A stretch of DNA of 64,000 nt, from contig NZ_CP032345.1 of the NCBI RefSeq assembly GCF_005222205.1, forward strand, positions 2,047,501 to 2,111,500. Reading direction: 5' to 3'. Of the stretch, positions 49,831-59,303 are shown piece by piece; position 1 is the first letter of the stretch, and every line of letters begins with the position of its first letter. The position numbers were made by a program, and so were the translations under genes. The stretch is from Azospirillum brasilense. Its GTDB lineage: Bacteria; Pseudomonadota; Alphaproteobacteria; Azospirillales; Azospirillaceae. The notes beneath the pieces are model-generated. The model saw only the letters and a program-made list of their open reading frames with translations, was not told the origin of the DNA and made no database searches.

Positions 49831-49985
49831 TCGGCGTCAAGCACGCGCTTCGCCCCGGGCGAGGTTTTTCGATGATCCTGCGACGCGGACGGGGCGCAGC
49901 CATCGGCAATACGCCCGGTCCTTCTCCGCCTCTTTGTGTCCAACGACGTCCCGAACGGCACCCATGACGACATGAGGAGTTGCGT

Positions 49986-50171
49986 TCAGCGCTTGCGCTT
50001 GCGCCAGGACCAGACCGCGGTGAGCACGGGGACCGACAGTGCTGCCCAGGACACGGCGTCCACGACGCCATCATCCAGCAGGGCGGCGATCAGCCCGACG
50101 GTGGTGACGAGCGCGATCGCCATGGGAATGCCGAAGACCGCCAACGGTCGGAAGGGAGCGCGCGACGTCAT
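49986..50171 (-). CDS. Small two-TM membrane protein after PepSY protein
   Basis: The 61-residue protein has two hydrophobic segments (FGIPMAIALVTTVGLIAAL and AVSWAALSVPVLTAVWSW) with a short acidic loop and ends WRKRKR in the cytosol. Its ATG overlaps the PepSY gene stop by four bases, so it is translated from the same transcript. Small hydrophobic proteins follow PepSY reductase-like proteins in other siderophore clusters. Function unknown. Confidence 0.72.
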   Translation of the reverse strand: MTSRAPFRPLAVFGIPMAIALVTTVGLIAALLDDGVVDAVSWAALSVPVLTAVWSWRKRKR

Positions 50172-51331
50172 TCCGCAGCCTGCCCGGCGTTGGCGCGCAG
50201 GCCGGGGCCTGCGGCGGCATGATCCTGGGTACGGCGAGCCTGGATAAGGCGGCGGCGGGCGATCCACAAATAAAGGCCGCTGCCGAGGATGACGATGGTC
50301 AGCAGGTCCAGCACCGCCCACAGGATCTTCATCGGCAGCCCGCCATAGTCGCCGAAATGCAGCGGCTGCGACAGCCGCAGCGCCAGCATGTACCAGGGCA
50401 TGGAGCGCATGTCGGTGAAGGCCCCCGTCTCGGCGTCGATCAGGGCGGGGGTCAGGATCCGGTTGGTGGCCGGCGTGGCTCCCTTCAGCCACACCGCGTA
50501 ATGGTGGTTGCTGGAAAAGCGCACGCCGGGGAAGGCGACGAATTGCGGACGCATGCCGGGGGCGGCCTCCATGGCGGTGCGGACGGCCGCATCGACCGAG
50601 GTGAAGCGCTCCGGAACCGGCTTGCCCTCGTAGGGGGCGATCATCGCCGCAAGCTCGTTGGCGCGCCAATAGGCGACCAGCGGCACGGACAGGGTGTTGA
50701 TGACGCCGGTCAATCCGACCACCACCACCCACATCAGCGTGACGATGCCCAGCATGTTGTGCAGGTCGAGCCATTTCAGCCGTTGGCCGCGCCCGGCCCG
50801 CACCGTGCCGAAGGACAGTTTCCGCATGAAGGGGGCGTAGATCACGACCCCCGACAGGGTGGCCAGGAACAGCAGGAAGCCCATGAAGCCCAGGAACAGC
50901 TCGCCGGGCAGCCCGGCGAACAGGTCCACATGCAGGCGCAGCATCACATGCATGAACCCGTCGTCGTCGTTCAGGTCGGCCAGGATCCGCGTCGTGCGCA
51001 GGTCGATGGCCGAGATGTGCATTTGCGACACCGGAGGGCGGGCCCCCGGGCCGGTGGTGACGTTCACCACCGGCCGGTCCACGTCGAAGCTGAGGAACAG
51101 CGGGCGCTCGCCGGGGTAGGTCGCCAGCGCCGAAGCCACCGCCTCGTCCAGCGATTTCAAGGGCGTGTCCTCCGGCATGGGCGGAAGGGTGTCCTCGGCC
51201 GTCAGCGCCTCGATCTCGTCATGGAAGATCAGCGGCAGGCCGGTCAGGCACAGCAGCAGCATGAAGATCGTGCAGATCAGGCTGGTCCATTTGTGGATCA
51301 GCGTCCAGATCCGGATGGTTCGGTTGGTCAT
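50168..51331 (-). CDS. PepSY-associated TM helix domain protein
   Basis: The 387-residue inner-membrane protein has an N-terminal anchor (IRIWTLIHKWTSLICTIFMLLLCLTGLPLIFH), further segments near residues 140-165, 185-215 and 340-365, and PepSY-type periplasmic domains. The conserved His residues in IHKW, MLRLHVDLFAG, LDLHNMLG and LSQPLHFGDYGG fit heme binding. Such proteins reduce ferric siderophores on the periplasmic side after uptake. It is the third gene of the minus-strand iron cluster, 64 bases from the TonB receptor. Confidence 0.9.
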   Translation of the reverse strand: MTNRTIRIWTLIHKWTSLICTIFMLLLCLTGLPLIFHDEIEALTAEDTLPPMPEDTPLKSLDEAVASALATYPGERPLFLSFDVDRPVVNVTTGPGARPPVSQMHISAIDLRTTRILADLNDDDGFMHVMLRLHVDLFAGLPGELFLGFMGFLLFLATLSGVVIYAPFMRKLSFGTVRAGRGQRLKWLDLHNMLGIVTLMWVVVVGLTGVINTLSVPLVAYWRANELAAMIAPYEGKPVPERFTSVDAAVRTAMEAAPGMRPQFVAFPGVRFSSNHHYAVWLKGATPATNRILTPALIDAETGAFTDMRSMPWYMLALRLSQPLHFGDYGGLPMKILWAVLDLLTIVILGSGLYLWIARRRLIQARRTQDHAAAGPGLRANAGQAAE

Positions 51332-51395
51332 CGGGGCCCCCTCATGCCGCCGTCATGGCTTCGCCGGTCGGACATCCAGCCTCGGAAATCCGCTC

Positions 51396-53927
51396 TCAGA
51401 AATCGACCGACACCGACAGCTTGGCCGTCAGCGGGCTGCCCTGGCTCAGGTAGCCGCCGGAGGCCGACGCCCAATAGGCCTTGTCGGTCACGTTCTCGAC
51501 CGCCGCCCGGATGGTGACCGGACGGTTCTGGACGTCGGCGATCATCCGCGCGCCGACGTCGAAGCGGGTCCAGGCGGGAATCTTCAGCGTGTTGGCGGTG
51601 TTGAGATACTGCGATCCGGTGTGGATCACGCGCCCGGTCAGCGTCACGGTGGGGAAGGACGCGGGGAGGAAGGGCAGGTCCCATTCGACGTTGGCGTTGA
51701 ACTGGTGGCGCGGCACGCCGACGGCGTCCTTGCCCTCGGTCGCGGCGCTGCCGGTGTCGCTCAGCTCCGGATCGATGAAGGTGGCGCCGCCCAGCAGCCG
51801 GACGCCCTGCACCGGTTCGCCGTACAGCATCAGTTCGATGCCGCGGTTGCGCTGTTCCCCCGACACGCTGTAGACGCGGGTGAACGGGTCGGTGACGCCG
51901 CTGGGCTGCGTCGTCTGGAACAGCGACAGCGATCCGCCGAAGCTGCCGAAGTCCAGCTTGCCGCCGACCTCGTACTGGACCGACCGGTAGGGCTCGAAGA
52001 TCTCTCCGGAATTGACCGCGGTGGATGGTGCGGTCGGCCCCTGCGCCAGCCCCTCGATCCGGTTGGCGTAGAGCGACAGTTGCTCGACCGGCTTCACCAC
52101 CAGCCCGACCACCGGCGTCAGCGCCGACTGGTCGTAATCGGAGGTGCGGGCGCCGTTGGCCCGGTTGTAGCCGCGGACCTGGATGTTCTGCTGGCGCAGG
52201 CCGGCGGTGACCATCACCCGGTCGTTCAGGATCGACACGGTGTCCGACGCGTAGACGCTGCGCAGCACCGACTCGCTGACCTTCGGCAGGTCGCCGACCA
52301 TGCCGCTGGACGATGTCGTCGCCGGGCGCGGGAAGCCGACCATGTTGTAAAGGTTGATGGTGGAGGTCGTGCCGAATTCGAAGCCGTTGTTGTTGGTCGT
52401 CCGCAGCGCGGAGGCGCCGGCGTTCAGCTGGTGCCGGAGCGGGCCGGTCTGCAGGTCGGCCCGGACGCCGCCCTGGCCGGTGACGGTGTCGTCCTCGCGC
52501 GGGACGGTCAGGCGCCGGACCGTGCCGGTGCCGTCGGGCCGCGTGATGGTGGGGGAGGCGTAGTCGCCGTCCTCGCGCATGCTGCGCAGGCCGAAGGCGC
52601 CGTAGGCGGTCAGGTTGGGCAGAAGGTCGTATTCGGCGCGGATCTGGCCGAAGGTGTCGCGCATCCGCGAATAGCTCCAGGGCTGCGCGTAATTCTGCGA
52701 GGCCGACGGCACCGCCGGGACGAAGCTGCCGACATAGACCACGGGGCGGCCCTGCTCCACCCGTTGGGTCTGGGTGCCGACGTCGAGCGTCACGCGGGCG
52801 CGCTCGCCGCGGTAATCCAACGCCAGGGAGCCGAGCTTCATCGTCCGCTCCTCGTCGTCGATGGCGGTGTCGCCGCCGCGGACCGCGGCGTTGGCGCGCA
52901 CGCCGAACTGCTTGGCGTCGCCGAACCGGCGCCCGACATCCGCGGACAGGCCGAGCCGGCTGTCCATGGCGTAGCTGGCGGTCAGCCGGGTCAGCGGATC
53001 ATCCTCCGCCCGCTTGGGCACGAGGTTCACGCCGCCGCCGATGCCGGACCCGCTGGGGGCCGCGCCATTGAGGAAGGCGTTGGCGCCCTTCAGCACCTCC
53101 ACCCGTTCGAACATGTTGGTGGCGACGATCTGGCGCGGAGCGGTGCCGTAGAGGCCGTCGACCGACAGATCCTCCCCGGCCAGCTGGAAGCCGCGGATGA
53201 CGAAGCTCTCGGCGAAATTGCCGTAGCCGAGGCTGCTGCGCACCGCCGGGTCGTTGGCCAGCACGTCGGCGATGGTGTCCGCCTGCTGGTTGCGGATGGT
53301 TTCGGCGGTGTAGCTGGTGACGGAGAAGGGAACGTCCATCGCGTCCTGGTTGCCCAGCGCGCCGATGCGCCCGCCGCGCGCCACCTGACCGCCGGCGTAG
53401 GCCGGGGGCAGGGCGCCGGGGCCGGTGGCGCCCCGGCTGCCTTCGACCTGCACCGGATCGAGCAGGACGGCGTCGCCGGCGGCGGCCACGCGCTCGACCG
53501 TCACGGTCTCGGCGTTGAGGAAGCGGGCGGCCAGCCCGGTGCCGGAGAGCAGGCGGTTCAGCCCCTCGCGCGCGGTCATCGATCCGCTGACGCCGGGGGA
53601 ATTGACGCCCTGGGTCACGGCACCGGGGCTCAGCACCTGGATGCGCGTGGCGCTGGAGAAGGCGGCAAGCGCCCCGTCCACCGACTGTGGCGCGATGGCG
53701 AAGGTCACCGGGCCGGCCGGGATCGTCTCCTGGGTCGGCTGCGCCACCGCCGCGGGGACGCCGGACAGCGGAAGGCCCGGCACCATCAGCATCGTCGTCG
53801 CCAGGAGCCGCCCCAGGAGCGTCCTCGGGAGCACGCGCCCCAACCGGCGGCCCTCTACGCCGTCCCGGCGCCCGTTCGTCACACCCGTCGCTTCACACTT
53901 CACCGCTTCACACTTCACCGATGCCAT
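51396..53927 (-). CDS. TonB-dependent siderophore receptor with STN signalling domain
   Basis: The 843-residue outer-membrane protein has a signal region (LGRLLATTMLMVPGLPLSGVPAAVAQ, about 38-63), an STN domain (FAIAPQSVDGALAAFSSATRIQVLSPGAV), a plug (NQDAMDVPFSVTSYTAETIRNQQADTIADVLANDP and ERVEVLKGANAFLNG), and a 22-strand barrel ending in LSVSVDF with a terminal Phe. The STN domain signals to FecR, so it is a FecA-type transducer. ATG 53927 has GAGGCGAG upstream. A perfect 15-bp tandem duplication (53891-53920) makes KCEAVKCEA near the N-terminus, before the signal peptide. Confidence 0.94.
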   Translation of the reverse strand: MASVKCEAVKCEATGVTNGRRDGVEGRRLGRVLPRTLLGRLLATTMLMVPGLPLSGVPAAVAQPTQETIPAGPVTFAIAPQSVDGALAAFSSATRIQVLSPGAVTQGVNSPGVSGSMTAREGLNRLLSGTGLAARFLNAETVTVERVAAAGDAVLLDPVQVEGSRGATGPGALPPAYAGGQVARGGRIGALGNQDAMDVPFSVTSYTAETIRNQQADTIADVLANDPAVRSSLGYGNFAESFVIRGFQLAGEDLSVDGLYGTAPRQIVATNMFERVEVLKGANAFLNGAAPSGSGIGGGVNLVPKRAEDDPLTRLTASYAMDSRLGLSADVGRRFGDAKQFGVRANAAVRGGDTAIDDEERTMKLGSLALDYRGERARVTLDVGTQTQRVEQGRPVVYVGSFVPAVPSASQNYAQPWSYSRMRDTFGQIRAEYDLLPNLTAYGAFGLRSMREDGDYASPTITRPDGTGTVRRLTVPREDDTVTGQGGVRADLQTGPLRHQLNAGASALRTTNNNGFEFGTTSTINLYNMVGFPRPATTSSSGMVGDLPKVSESVLRSVYASDTVSILNDRVMVTAGLRQQNIQVRGYNRANGARTSDYDQSALTPVVGLVVKPVEQLSLYANRIEGLAQGPTAPSTAVNSGEIFEPYRSVQYEVGGKLDFGSFGGSLSLFQTTQPSGVTDPFTRVYSVSGEQRNRGIELMLYGEPVQGVRLLGGATFIDPELSDTGSAATEGKDAVGVPRHQFNANVEWDLPFLPASFPTVTLTGRVIHTGSQYLNTANTLKIPAWTRFDVGARMIADVQNRPVTIRAAVENVTDKAYWASASGGYLSQGSPLTAKLSVSVDF

Positions 53928-54056
53928 CGCTCGCCTCTGTCGTCCGGTGAGAGAGCGCGCCGCTTTCTGCGATTGCGTCTCATTCTCTCCTTTCCCGGAC
54001 ATGACGACGGGCGCGCGGAGAACCCTGGGAAGTTTTTTAGGTCCCGCCGATTTTTT

Positions 54057-55103
54057 TCAGCGGAGCAGGGTCAGGTAAGGGGTGATGCGGGTGGCGCGCA
54101 CGCCGAGGCCGCGCTCCAGCGCGTCGATCACGGCATCCGGCCGGTCGAGCGCGAAGACGCCGGACACGACGCGCTCCGCCGCCTCGTCGTTCAGCAGGAT
54201 CACCCGGCCCGGCCATTGCCGGTTCAGAGCCGCGATGACGGAGGCGAGCGGCTGCTGGCGGAAGACGATCTGGCCCTGGCGCCACGCGAAGGCGACGGCG
54301 GGGTCCACCGTCCGTGGCCCGGTCAGGCCGTCGGCGTCGGCCTCCGCGCTCTCGCCCGGGTGCAGGCGGACGCTGTCGGGCCAGGGGGCGTTGCCGTCGG
54401 CGTTCCGATGGGCGACGACCTCCACCAGCCCTTCGCCCACGGTCACCGTCGTGCGGTCGGTCTCACGCCGGACGCTGAATTGGGTTCCCAGCACACGGGC
54501 GGCCCCCGCCCCGCCATCGACGACGAAGGGATGGTCGGGATCGCGCGTGACGTGGAACCACGCCTCGCCGCGCAGGATGCGGACACGCCGCTCGCCGTGT
54601 CGATAATCGAACGCCAGCGCGGTGTCGCCGTTCATGTCGACCGTGGAGCCATCCGGCAGGGTCAGGGTCCGGCGCTGCCCGGTCGAGGTCACCTGGTCCG
54701 CAACGGCGTTCTGGTAGAGCGTCGGTCCGCGCCAGACGCCGAGACCGCCGACCACCAGCAGGATCGTCAACGCCACGGCAAGGCGCCGCACACCGGCAAT
54801 CACGGGGGCCGCCGCGGGGGCAATCGCGGTGGCCTTCGCGGGGCGGCGGGGCGGCGCGATGCGGGATTCGGCGTAAGCGGCGCGGGCGGGTTCCTTCAGG
54901 TCGTGAAGCAGGGTCTGGAGGCCGGCCCAGGCGTGGGAGTGAGCCGGACTGCGGGCCAGCCATTCGGCAAAGGCGGCACGCTCCGCCGGCCTGACGTCGT
55001 CGGATTGCAGGCGGAAGTGCCACGCGTTGGCTTCCGAGAACAGCCGGTCTTCGTCCGGTCCGCCGTCCGCCGGCTCGCTGCGCTGTCCATCCTGGTGATC
55101 CAT
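54057..55103 (-). CDS. FecR-family anti-sigma regulator
   Basis: The 348-residue membrane protein has an N-terminal cytosolic part (AWHFRLQSDDVRPAERAAFAEWLARSPAHSHAW), a single membrane span (residues 106-124), and a periplasmic FecR domain (TLPDGSTVDMNGDTALAFDYRHGERRVRILRGEAWFHVTRDPDHPFVVDGGAGAARVLGTQFSVR) with a C-terminal STN-interacting part (FAWRQGQIVFRQQPLASVIAALNRQ). It senses the receptor's STN domain and controls the sigma factor. ATG 55103 was chosen because the domain starts there. It lies between sigma factor and receptor, the usual order. Confidence 0.92.
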   Translation of the reverse strand: MDHQDGQRSEPADGGPDEDRLFSEANAWHFRLQSDDVRPAERAAFAEWLARSPAHSHAWAGLQTLLHDLKEPARAAYAESRIAPPRRPAKATAIAPAAAPVIAGVRRLAVALTILLVVGGLGVWRGPTLYQNAVADQVTSTGQRRTLTLPDGSTVDMNGDTALAFDYRHGERRVRILRGEAWFHVTRDPDHPFVVDGGAGAARVLGTQFSVRRETDRTTVTVGEGLVEVVAHRNADGNAPWPDSVRLHPGESAEADADGLTGPRTVDPAVAFAWRQGQIVFRQQPLASVIAALNRQWPGRVILLNDEAAERVVSGVFALDRPDAVIDALERGLGVRATRITPYLTLLR

Positions 55104-55206
55104 CGCGTCTCGCTGCGCGCTCCTTTTGTGTCTGGTGTTTGGATAGACGGTCGAGGACGGCCGATCCCTCAAAGAAAATGACCTGCCGGGGCATTGGCCC
55201 GGCCCA

Positions 55207-55731
55207 TCATCGCAGCGGACGCCGCTTCATGTGCGTGCGGCACTGCTCCAGCGCCGTGCGCAGATGGTACTCCACCGTGCGGGGGGAGATGCCGAGCCGT
55301 TCACCAATGGCGCGATAGGACAGGCCTTCGACATGGTAGAGAAGGAACACCTCACGGGTCTTGGGCGACAGGGAGTCGATGGCGCCGCGCAGCCGGGCCA
55401 TGGTCTGGTTCCGCTCCACCACCATGTCGGCACCGGGGCCGGAGGAGGGCAACTCCTCGTCGGGCGGGCCGGCCTCACGCAGGCGCTGGCGCTTGGCCGC
55501 CCGGCAATGGTCCAGCGCCACGCGGTCGGCCACAACATACAGCAGCCCGGCCGGATTCTGGATCGCCTCGCCATCGGGCAGACGGGCCAGCCGCAGGAAG
55601 GCATCCTGTGCGAGATCGCCCGCCGTTTGCGGATCCCCGGTCCGCCGCGTGATGGCACGTTCCACGCGCAGGCGATGCGCATCGAACAACTCCGCGATCC
55701 TGCGCGCCCACGTGCCTACGGGGCCCGTCAT
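55207..55731 (-). CDS. ECF sigma factor, FecI type
   Basis: The 174-residue sigma factor has region 2 (FDAHRLRVERAITRRTGDPQTAGDLAQDAFLRLARL) and region 4 (AIDSLSPKTREVFLLYHVEGLSYRAIGERLGISPRTVEYHLRTALEQCR), the FecI/iron-starvation group. It directs transcription of the FecR-receptor operon after a ferric siderophore binds the receptor. A Fur-box-like sequence lies at 55892-55915 about 160 bases upstream. It is the first gene in the cluster. Confidence 0.93.
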   Translation of the reverse strand: MTGPVGTWARRIAELFDAHRLRVERAITRRTGDPQTAGDLAQDAFLRLARLPDGEAIQNPAGLLYVVADRVALDHCRAAKRQRLREAGPPDEELPSSGPGADMVVERNQTMARLRGAIDSLSPKTREVFLLYHVEGLSYRAIGERLGISPRTVEYHLRTALEQCRTHMKRRPLR

Positions 55732-56056
55732 CGGGCGCTCCAGGAACGGGTCCAGGAATGGGGGGCGTCGGGCGGCGGAGGGCGGAGGGTGTCGGTCACA
55801 GATGCGCGGGATGACGGATGCAATGAAACCGGCGCCCGTGGGGCCATCGCCTGGGATGCCGATCGCACCGGTATAGCCGTATTGACCCCCTAATGCGAAC
55901 TATTCTTATTATCAGAAACTGCGCCTCGGTCACTTCGCGGCAAGGTCTCCCGGATGCCCGCCTTCGCAGGGTTGATGGCTGCAAAGGTGTGAAGGGGGAG
56001 GGAAGCGTTTTTCCTAAACGGGGGGCGGTTCCGACGGCGCGAGAGCGCGCCTCCCG
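55732..56056. other. Intergenic region with Fur-box-like site
   Basis: About 325 bases between FecI and the MarR gene. The only clear signal is the AT-rich site at 55892-55915. Short open frames here have no ribosome-binding site. Nothing else was seen. Confidence 0.5.
55892..55915 (-). promoter_or_regulatory. Fur-box-like site upstream of FecI
   Basis: On the minus strand GATAATAAGAATAGTTCGCATTA resembles the Fur consensus (repeated GATAAT with inverted copies), a normal control element of FecI-type operons. The match is imperfect on the right half. Confidence 0.45.
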
Positions 56057-56530
56057 TCAATGCGCGTCGGGTGACGTCCAACCGCCGATATGCGCGTAAA
56101 CGGAATCCCGCAGTTGCGCGATCTCGCGGTTGAGCTTCGCCAAGGCGGCGGGCGACTGTCCGGAGGCGTGGAGCAGCGTATCGCCCAGGCAGCCGGCCCT
56201 GGAGCGCAGATCCATTCCCTTAGCCGTCAGCGACACGATCACCTGCCTCTCGTTGGTCGGGTTGCGCGTGCGCTGGATCAGCTCCGCAGCCTCGAGGCGT
56301 TTGAGCAGGGGCGTCAGCGTGCTGGATTCAAGGGCGAGCTGCTGGGCGATGCTCCCCACCGTCTGTCCGTCCTCCCGCCACAGGATGTTGAGGACGAGAT
56401 ACTGCGGATAGGTGAGGCCAAGGGCGTCCAGCAGCGGCTTGTAGGCCCGCTGGATGGCGATGCCGGCCGAGTAGATCGCGAAGCAGAGCTGATCCTCCAG
56501 CGGCACCGGCGGGTTGTTCTCGTTCGACAC
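56057..56530 (-). CDS. MarR-family regulator (OhrR-like), GTG start
   Basis: The 157-residue repressor has the winged helix of the MarR family: LEDQLCFAIYSAGIAIQRAYKPLLDALGLTYPQYLVLNILWREDGQTVGSIAQQLALESSTLTPLLKRLEAAELIQRTRNPTNERQVIVSLTAKG, with a reactive-Cys-type position (LCFAIYS) of OhrR. I chose GTG 56530, as GGGAG lies seven to nine bases upstream; an ATG at 56554 has a poorer site and extends the protein. It is divergent from the alpha/beta hydrolase gene, with palindromic operators in between. It probably senses organic peroxides or a phenolic. Confidence 0.88.
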   Translation of the reverse strand: MSNENNPPVPLEDQLCFAIYSAGIAIQRAYKPLLDALGLTYPQYLVLNILWREDGQTVGSIAQQLALESSTLTPLLKRLEAAELIQRTRNPTNERQVIVSLTAKGMDLRSRAGCLGDTLLHASGQSPAALAKLNREIAQLRDSVYAHIGGWTSPDAH

Positions 56531-56568
56531 AGGCTGGCTCCCTTCGCAGCGCATCTTCCACCGACATA

Positions 56569-56640
56569 TATCGCGATAAAATTTCCTGGACAAGGAGAGG
56601 CGCCGGCGGCACACATAGTTATCGCGATAACAATTATCGC
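56569..56640. promoter_or_regulatory. MarR operators (TATCGCGATA palindromes)
   Basis: TATCGCGATA (56569-56578), GTTATCGCGATAAC (56618-56631, a perfect 14-bp palindrome) and a half-site TTATCGC (56634-56640) sit between the two divergent genes. They overlap the promoters in both directions, so the regulator probably represses both. Confidence 0.8.
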
Positions 56641-56658
56641 AGTCAAGCGGAGGCAAGC

Positions 56659-57453
56659 ATGAAGAACACGCTTCGGACCCTGATCCTGGCCGCGTCGGCC
56701 GTCACGCTTCCGGTGTCGATCGCGCAGGCTCAGCCGACCAGCCATTCCGTCGATCGGGCGGTTGTCAGGAACATCGTCCTTGTCCATGGCGCCTTCGCCG
56801 ACGGATCGGGATGGCGGAAGGTCTATGAGGACCTGACCAACCGGGGATACCGGGTCACGATCGTCCAGAACCCGCTCACCTCCTTCGAAGACGATGTGGC
56901 GGCCACGCGGCGGGCACTCGACAGGCAGGACGGTCCCGCCGTTCTGGTCGGCCACAGCTGGGGCGGCACGGTCATCACCGAAGCCGGTGTCCATCCCAAG
57001 GTGCGTGGTCTGGTCTATGTGTCCGCCCTGTCGCCCGACGCCGGCGAAACCACGGCGCAGCAATATGACGGCTATACGACACCGCCCGAGTTCGTCATCG
57101 AGACGAGCGGGGACGGCTTCGGCTTCATCAAGCCGGAGAATTTCGCCGCCGGCTTCGCGGCGGATGCGACGAAGGCCGACGTCGATTTCCTGGCGGCGTC
57201 GCAGGTTCCGATCAATATGGCGAGCTTCGGCGTGACGCTCCGGCATGCCGCCTGGCGGACCAAGCCCAGCTGGGCGGTGATCGCGACGGAGGACAAGGCT
57301 TTCGATCAGCGGATGCTCCAGGACATGGCCAAACGCATCGGTGCGAAGGTCACGAACGTCCCGGCCAGCCATGCCGTCTACGTCACGCGGGCGGAGGTGG
57401 TCGCGACGGTGATCGACGATGCGGCCCAGCAGTCGGGCGCGGTTTCGCCCTAG
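56659..57453 (+). CDS. Secreted alpha/beta hydrolase under MarR control
   Basis: The 264-residue protein starts with a signal peptide (LRTLILAASAVTLPVSIAQA, residues 5-24) and is a hydrolase with VLVHGAFADGSGWRKVYEDL (oxyanion region), LVGHSWGGTV (nucleophile Ser) and the C-terminal VTNVPASHAVYVT (His). The family (alpha/beta hydrolase_6, RhbB-like) is often next to MarR or redox genes. It is directly downstream of the MarR operators and followed by the GMC oxidoreductase 50 bases later, so the two may be one transcript. Substrate unknown. Confidence 0.88.
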   Translation: MKNTLRTLILAASAVTLPVSIAQAQPTSHSVDRAVVRNIVLVHGAFADGSGWRKVYEDLTNRGYRVTIVQNPLTSFEDDVAATRRALDRQDGPAVLVGHSWGGTVITEAGVHPKVRGLVYVSALSPDAGETTAQQYDGYTTPPEFVIETSGDGFGFIKPENFAAGFAADATKADVDFLAASQVPINMASFGVTLRHAAWRTKPSWAVIATEDKAFDQRMLQDMAKRIGAKVTNVPASHAVYVTRAEVVATVIDDAAQQSGAVSP

Positions 57454-57502
57454 GCCCCGGTCCCGTCGGACCATTCTCTCCGCTCATCACAAGGTCCATG
57501 CC

Positions 57503-59116
57503 ATGAACCATTCCATTTCCGGCGGTTCCGAGGAGTTCAACCGGCGCGTCCGTGACAACCAGACGCAACGACTCGCCAACCTCAAGCCGGCCTATGACTT
57601 CATCGTCTGCGGTGCCGGCGCATCGGGATCCGTGATCGCACGCCGCCTGGCTGAGAATGCCGACTGCTCCGTGCTCCTCATCGAAGCGGGGGGCGGCGAC
57701 GAGGATGAGGCGGTGCTGAATCCGTCGTTGTGGCCCACCAACCTCGGCGGTCGGCGCGACTGGGGGTTCCAGGCGGAGCCGAACCCGCATCTGGGTGGCC
57801 GCACGCTTCCCATGTCCATGGGCAAGGGGCTCGGCGGCGGGTCGAGCATCAATGTCATGGTGTGGGCAAGGGGCCATCGCGCCGACTGGGATCACTTCGC
57901 GGACCAGTCCGGCGATGCCGGCTGGAGCTATGAGGCGGTTCTCGGCATCTACCGACGCATCGAGAACTGGCGGGGTGCGCCGGACCCGCATTACCGCGGC
58001 AACTCCGGACCGGTGTGGGTGCAGCCTGCCCAGAACCCGAGTCCGATCGCCGACGCTCTGCTCAGCGCGGCCGGGTCCCTCGGCATCCCGCGCCACGACA
58101 GCCCCAATGGCCGGATGATGGAAACCGCGGGAGGCGTGGCCTACACCGACATGCTCGTGCGGGATGGACGGCGCAACTCGCTCTACCGCGCCTATGTCCA
58201 TCCTGTGGCCGATCGACCGAACCTCACGATCCTGACGGACACGCTCGTGCGCCGCGTGCTCCTCGACGGGACGACGGCGACCGGCGTCGAGGTCGAACGG
58301 GACGGCCGGATTCGGTCGATCACGGCAGGCTCGGAGGTCATCCTGTCCACCGGCGCCATCAACACGCCCAAGCTGCTCATGCTGTCCGGGATCGGCGACC
58401 GGAGCCAGCTTGACCGGCACGGCATTCCGGTCGTGCGTCATCTGCCCGGCGTCGGCCGCGGCCTGCAGGATCATGTGTCGTTCGGCTGCACCTGGGAGTA
58501 CCGGGAGCCGATCGCTCCGCGCGCCAGCGGGAGCGAGGCGACGCTCTACTGGACAAGCCGCCCCGGCTTGGAGGCGCCGGACCTTCTGTTCTGCCAGGTC
58601 GAATTCCCCGTTCCCAGCGAGCGCACGGCGGCGCGCGGCGTCCCCGACCACGGGTGGACGATGTTCGCAGGCTTGGCGCAGCCCCACAGCCGTGGCGAGG
58701 TGCGGCTGCGGTCGGCGGACCCGGCCGTGGCGCCTGTGGTCGATCCCAACATGCTGTCCGATCCGCGGGACCTGGAAACGGCACGCGCCTGCGTGCGGCT
58801 GTGCCGCGAGATCGGGAACGATGCGGCGTTCGCGCCCCATGTCCGGCGCGAGGCCATCCCCGGGATGGGGGCGGCGATCGACGATCAATTCCTCCGCGAT
58901 GCGGCGGTGACCTATTGGCACCAATGCGGGACGGCTCGGATGGGCATGGATGACCGGTCGGTCGTCGACGCGTCGCTGGCGGTCCACGGCATCGACCGGC
59001 TGCGCGTCGCGGACGGCTCGATCCTCCCGAGGGTGACGACGGGCAACACGCAAGCACCGTGCGCGATCGTGGGCGAGCGTGCCGCTGACATCCTGCAGCG
59101 GCGGCACGGGGTGTAG
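57503..59116 (+). CDS. GMC-family oxidoreductase (choline dehydrogenase-like)
   Basis: The 537-residue flavoenzyme oxidises an alcohol with FAD. It has the dinucleotide motif DFIVCGAGASGSVIARRLAE (near residue 32), GMC signature 1 (GKGLGGGSSINVMVWARGHRADWD), signature 2 (GAINTPKLLMLSGIG) and the active-site His pair (YWHQCGTARMG and NTQAPCAIVGERAADI). The last Asn-type position varies in the family. ATG 57503 was chosen over the frame start 57419, which lies in the previous gene. It lies behind the MarR-controlled hydrolase. Substrate unknown. Confidence 0.92.
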   Translation: MNHSISGGSEEFNRRVRDNQTQRLANLKPAYDFIVCGAGASGSVIARRLAENADCSVLLIEAGGGDEDEAVLNPSLWPTNLGGRRDWGFQAEPNPHLGGRTLPMSMGKGLGGGSSINVMVWARGHRADWDHFADQSGDAGWSYEAVLGIYRRIENWRGAPDPHYRGNSGPVWVQPAQNPSPIADALLSAAGSLGIPRHDSPNGRMMETAGGVAYTDMLVRDGRRNSLYRAYVHPVADRPNLTILTDTLVRRVLLDGTTATGVEVERDGRIRSITAGSEVILSTGAINTPKLLMLSGIGDRSQLDRHGIPVVRHLPGVGRGLQDHVSFGCTWEYREPIAPRASGSEATLYWTSRPGLEAPDLLFCQVEFPVPSERTAARGVPDHGWTMFAGLAQPHSRGEVRLRSADPAVAPVVDPNMLSDPRDLETARACVRLCREIGNDAAFAPHVRREAIPGMGAAIDDQFLRDAAVTYWHQCGTARMGMDDRSVVDASLAVHGIDRLRVADGSILPRVTTGNTQAPCAIVGERAADILQRRHGV

Positions 59117-59303
59117 ACGCTTTTCACCAAAACCCGGGCCGCACGCTGCATGTTGAGCGTCCGGCGACGGGGAGGGCCCCGGTCCGAGGGGCCACGCCTG
59201 GGCTCGGCACCGGCGAGTCGCCGTCCGCGTTCGTGATGGGCGGCGCGGTCAGGGGAGGGGACGCGGCGAACGGGAATCGTCGCGTGGGCTATTCCCGTTT
59301 CTT

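Noticed and set aside
51165..55181. 1338-aa plus-strand frame
   Set aside because: Antisense shadow of the receptor and FecR genes, composition typical of GC-rich complements.
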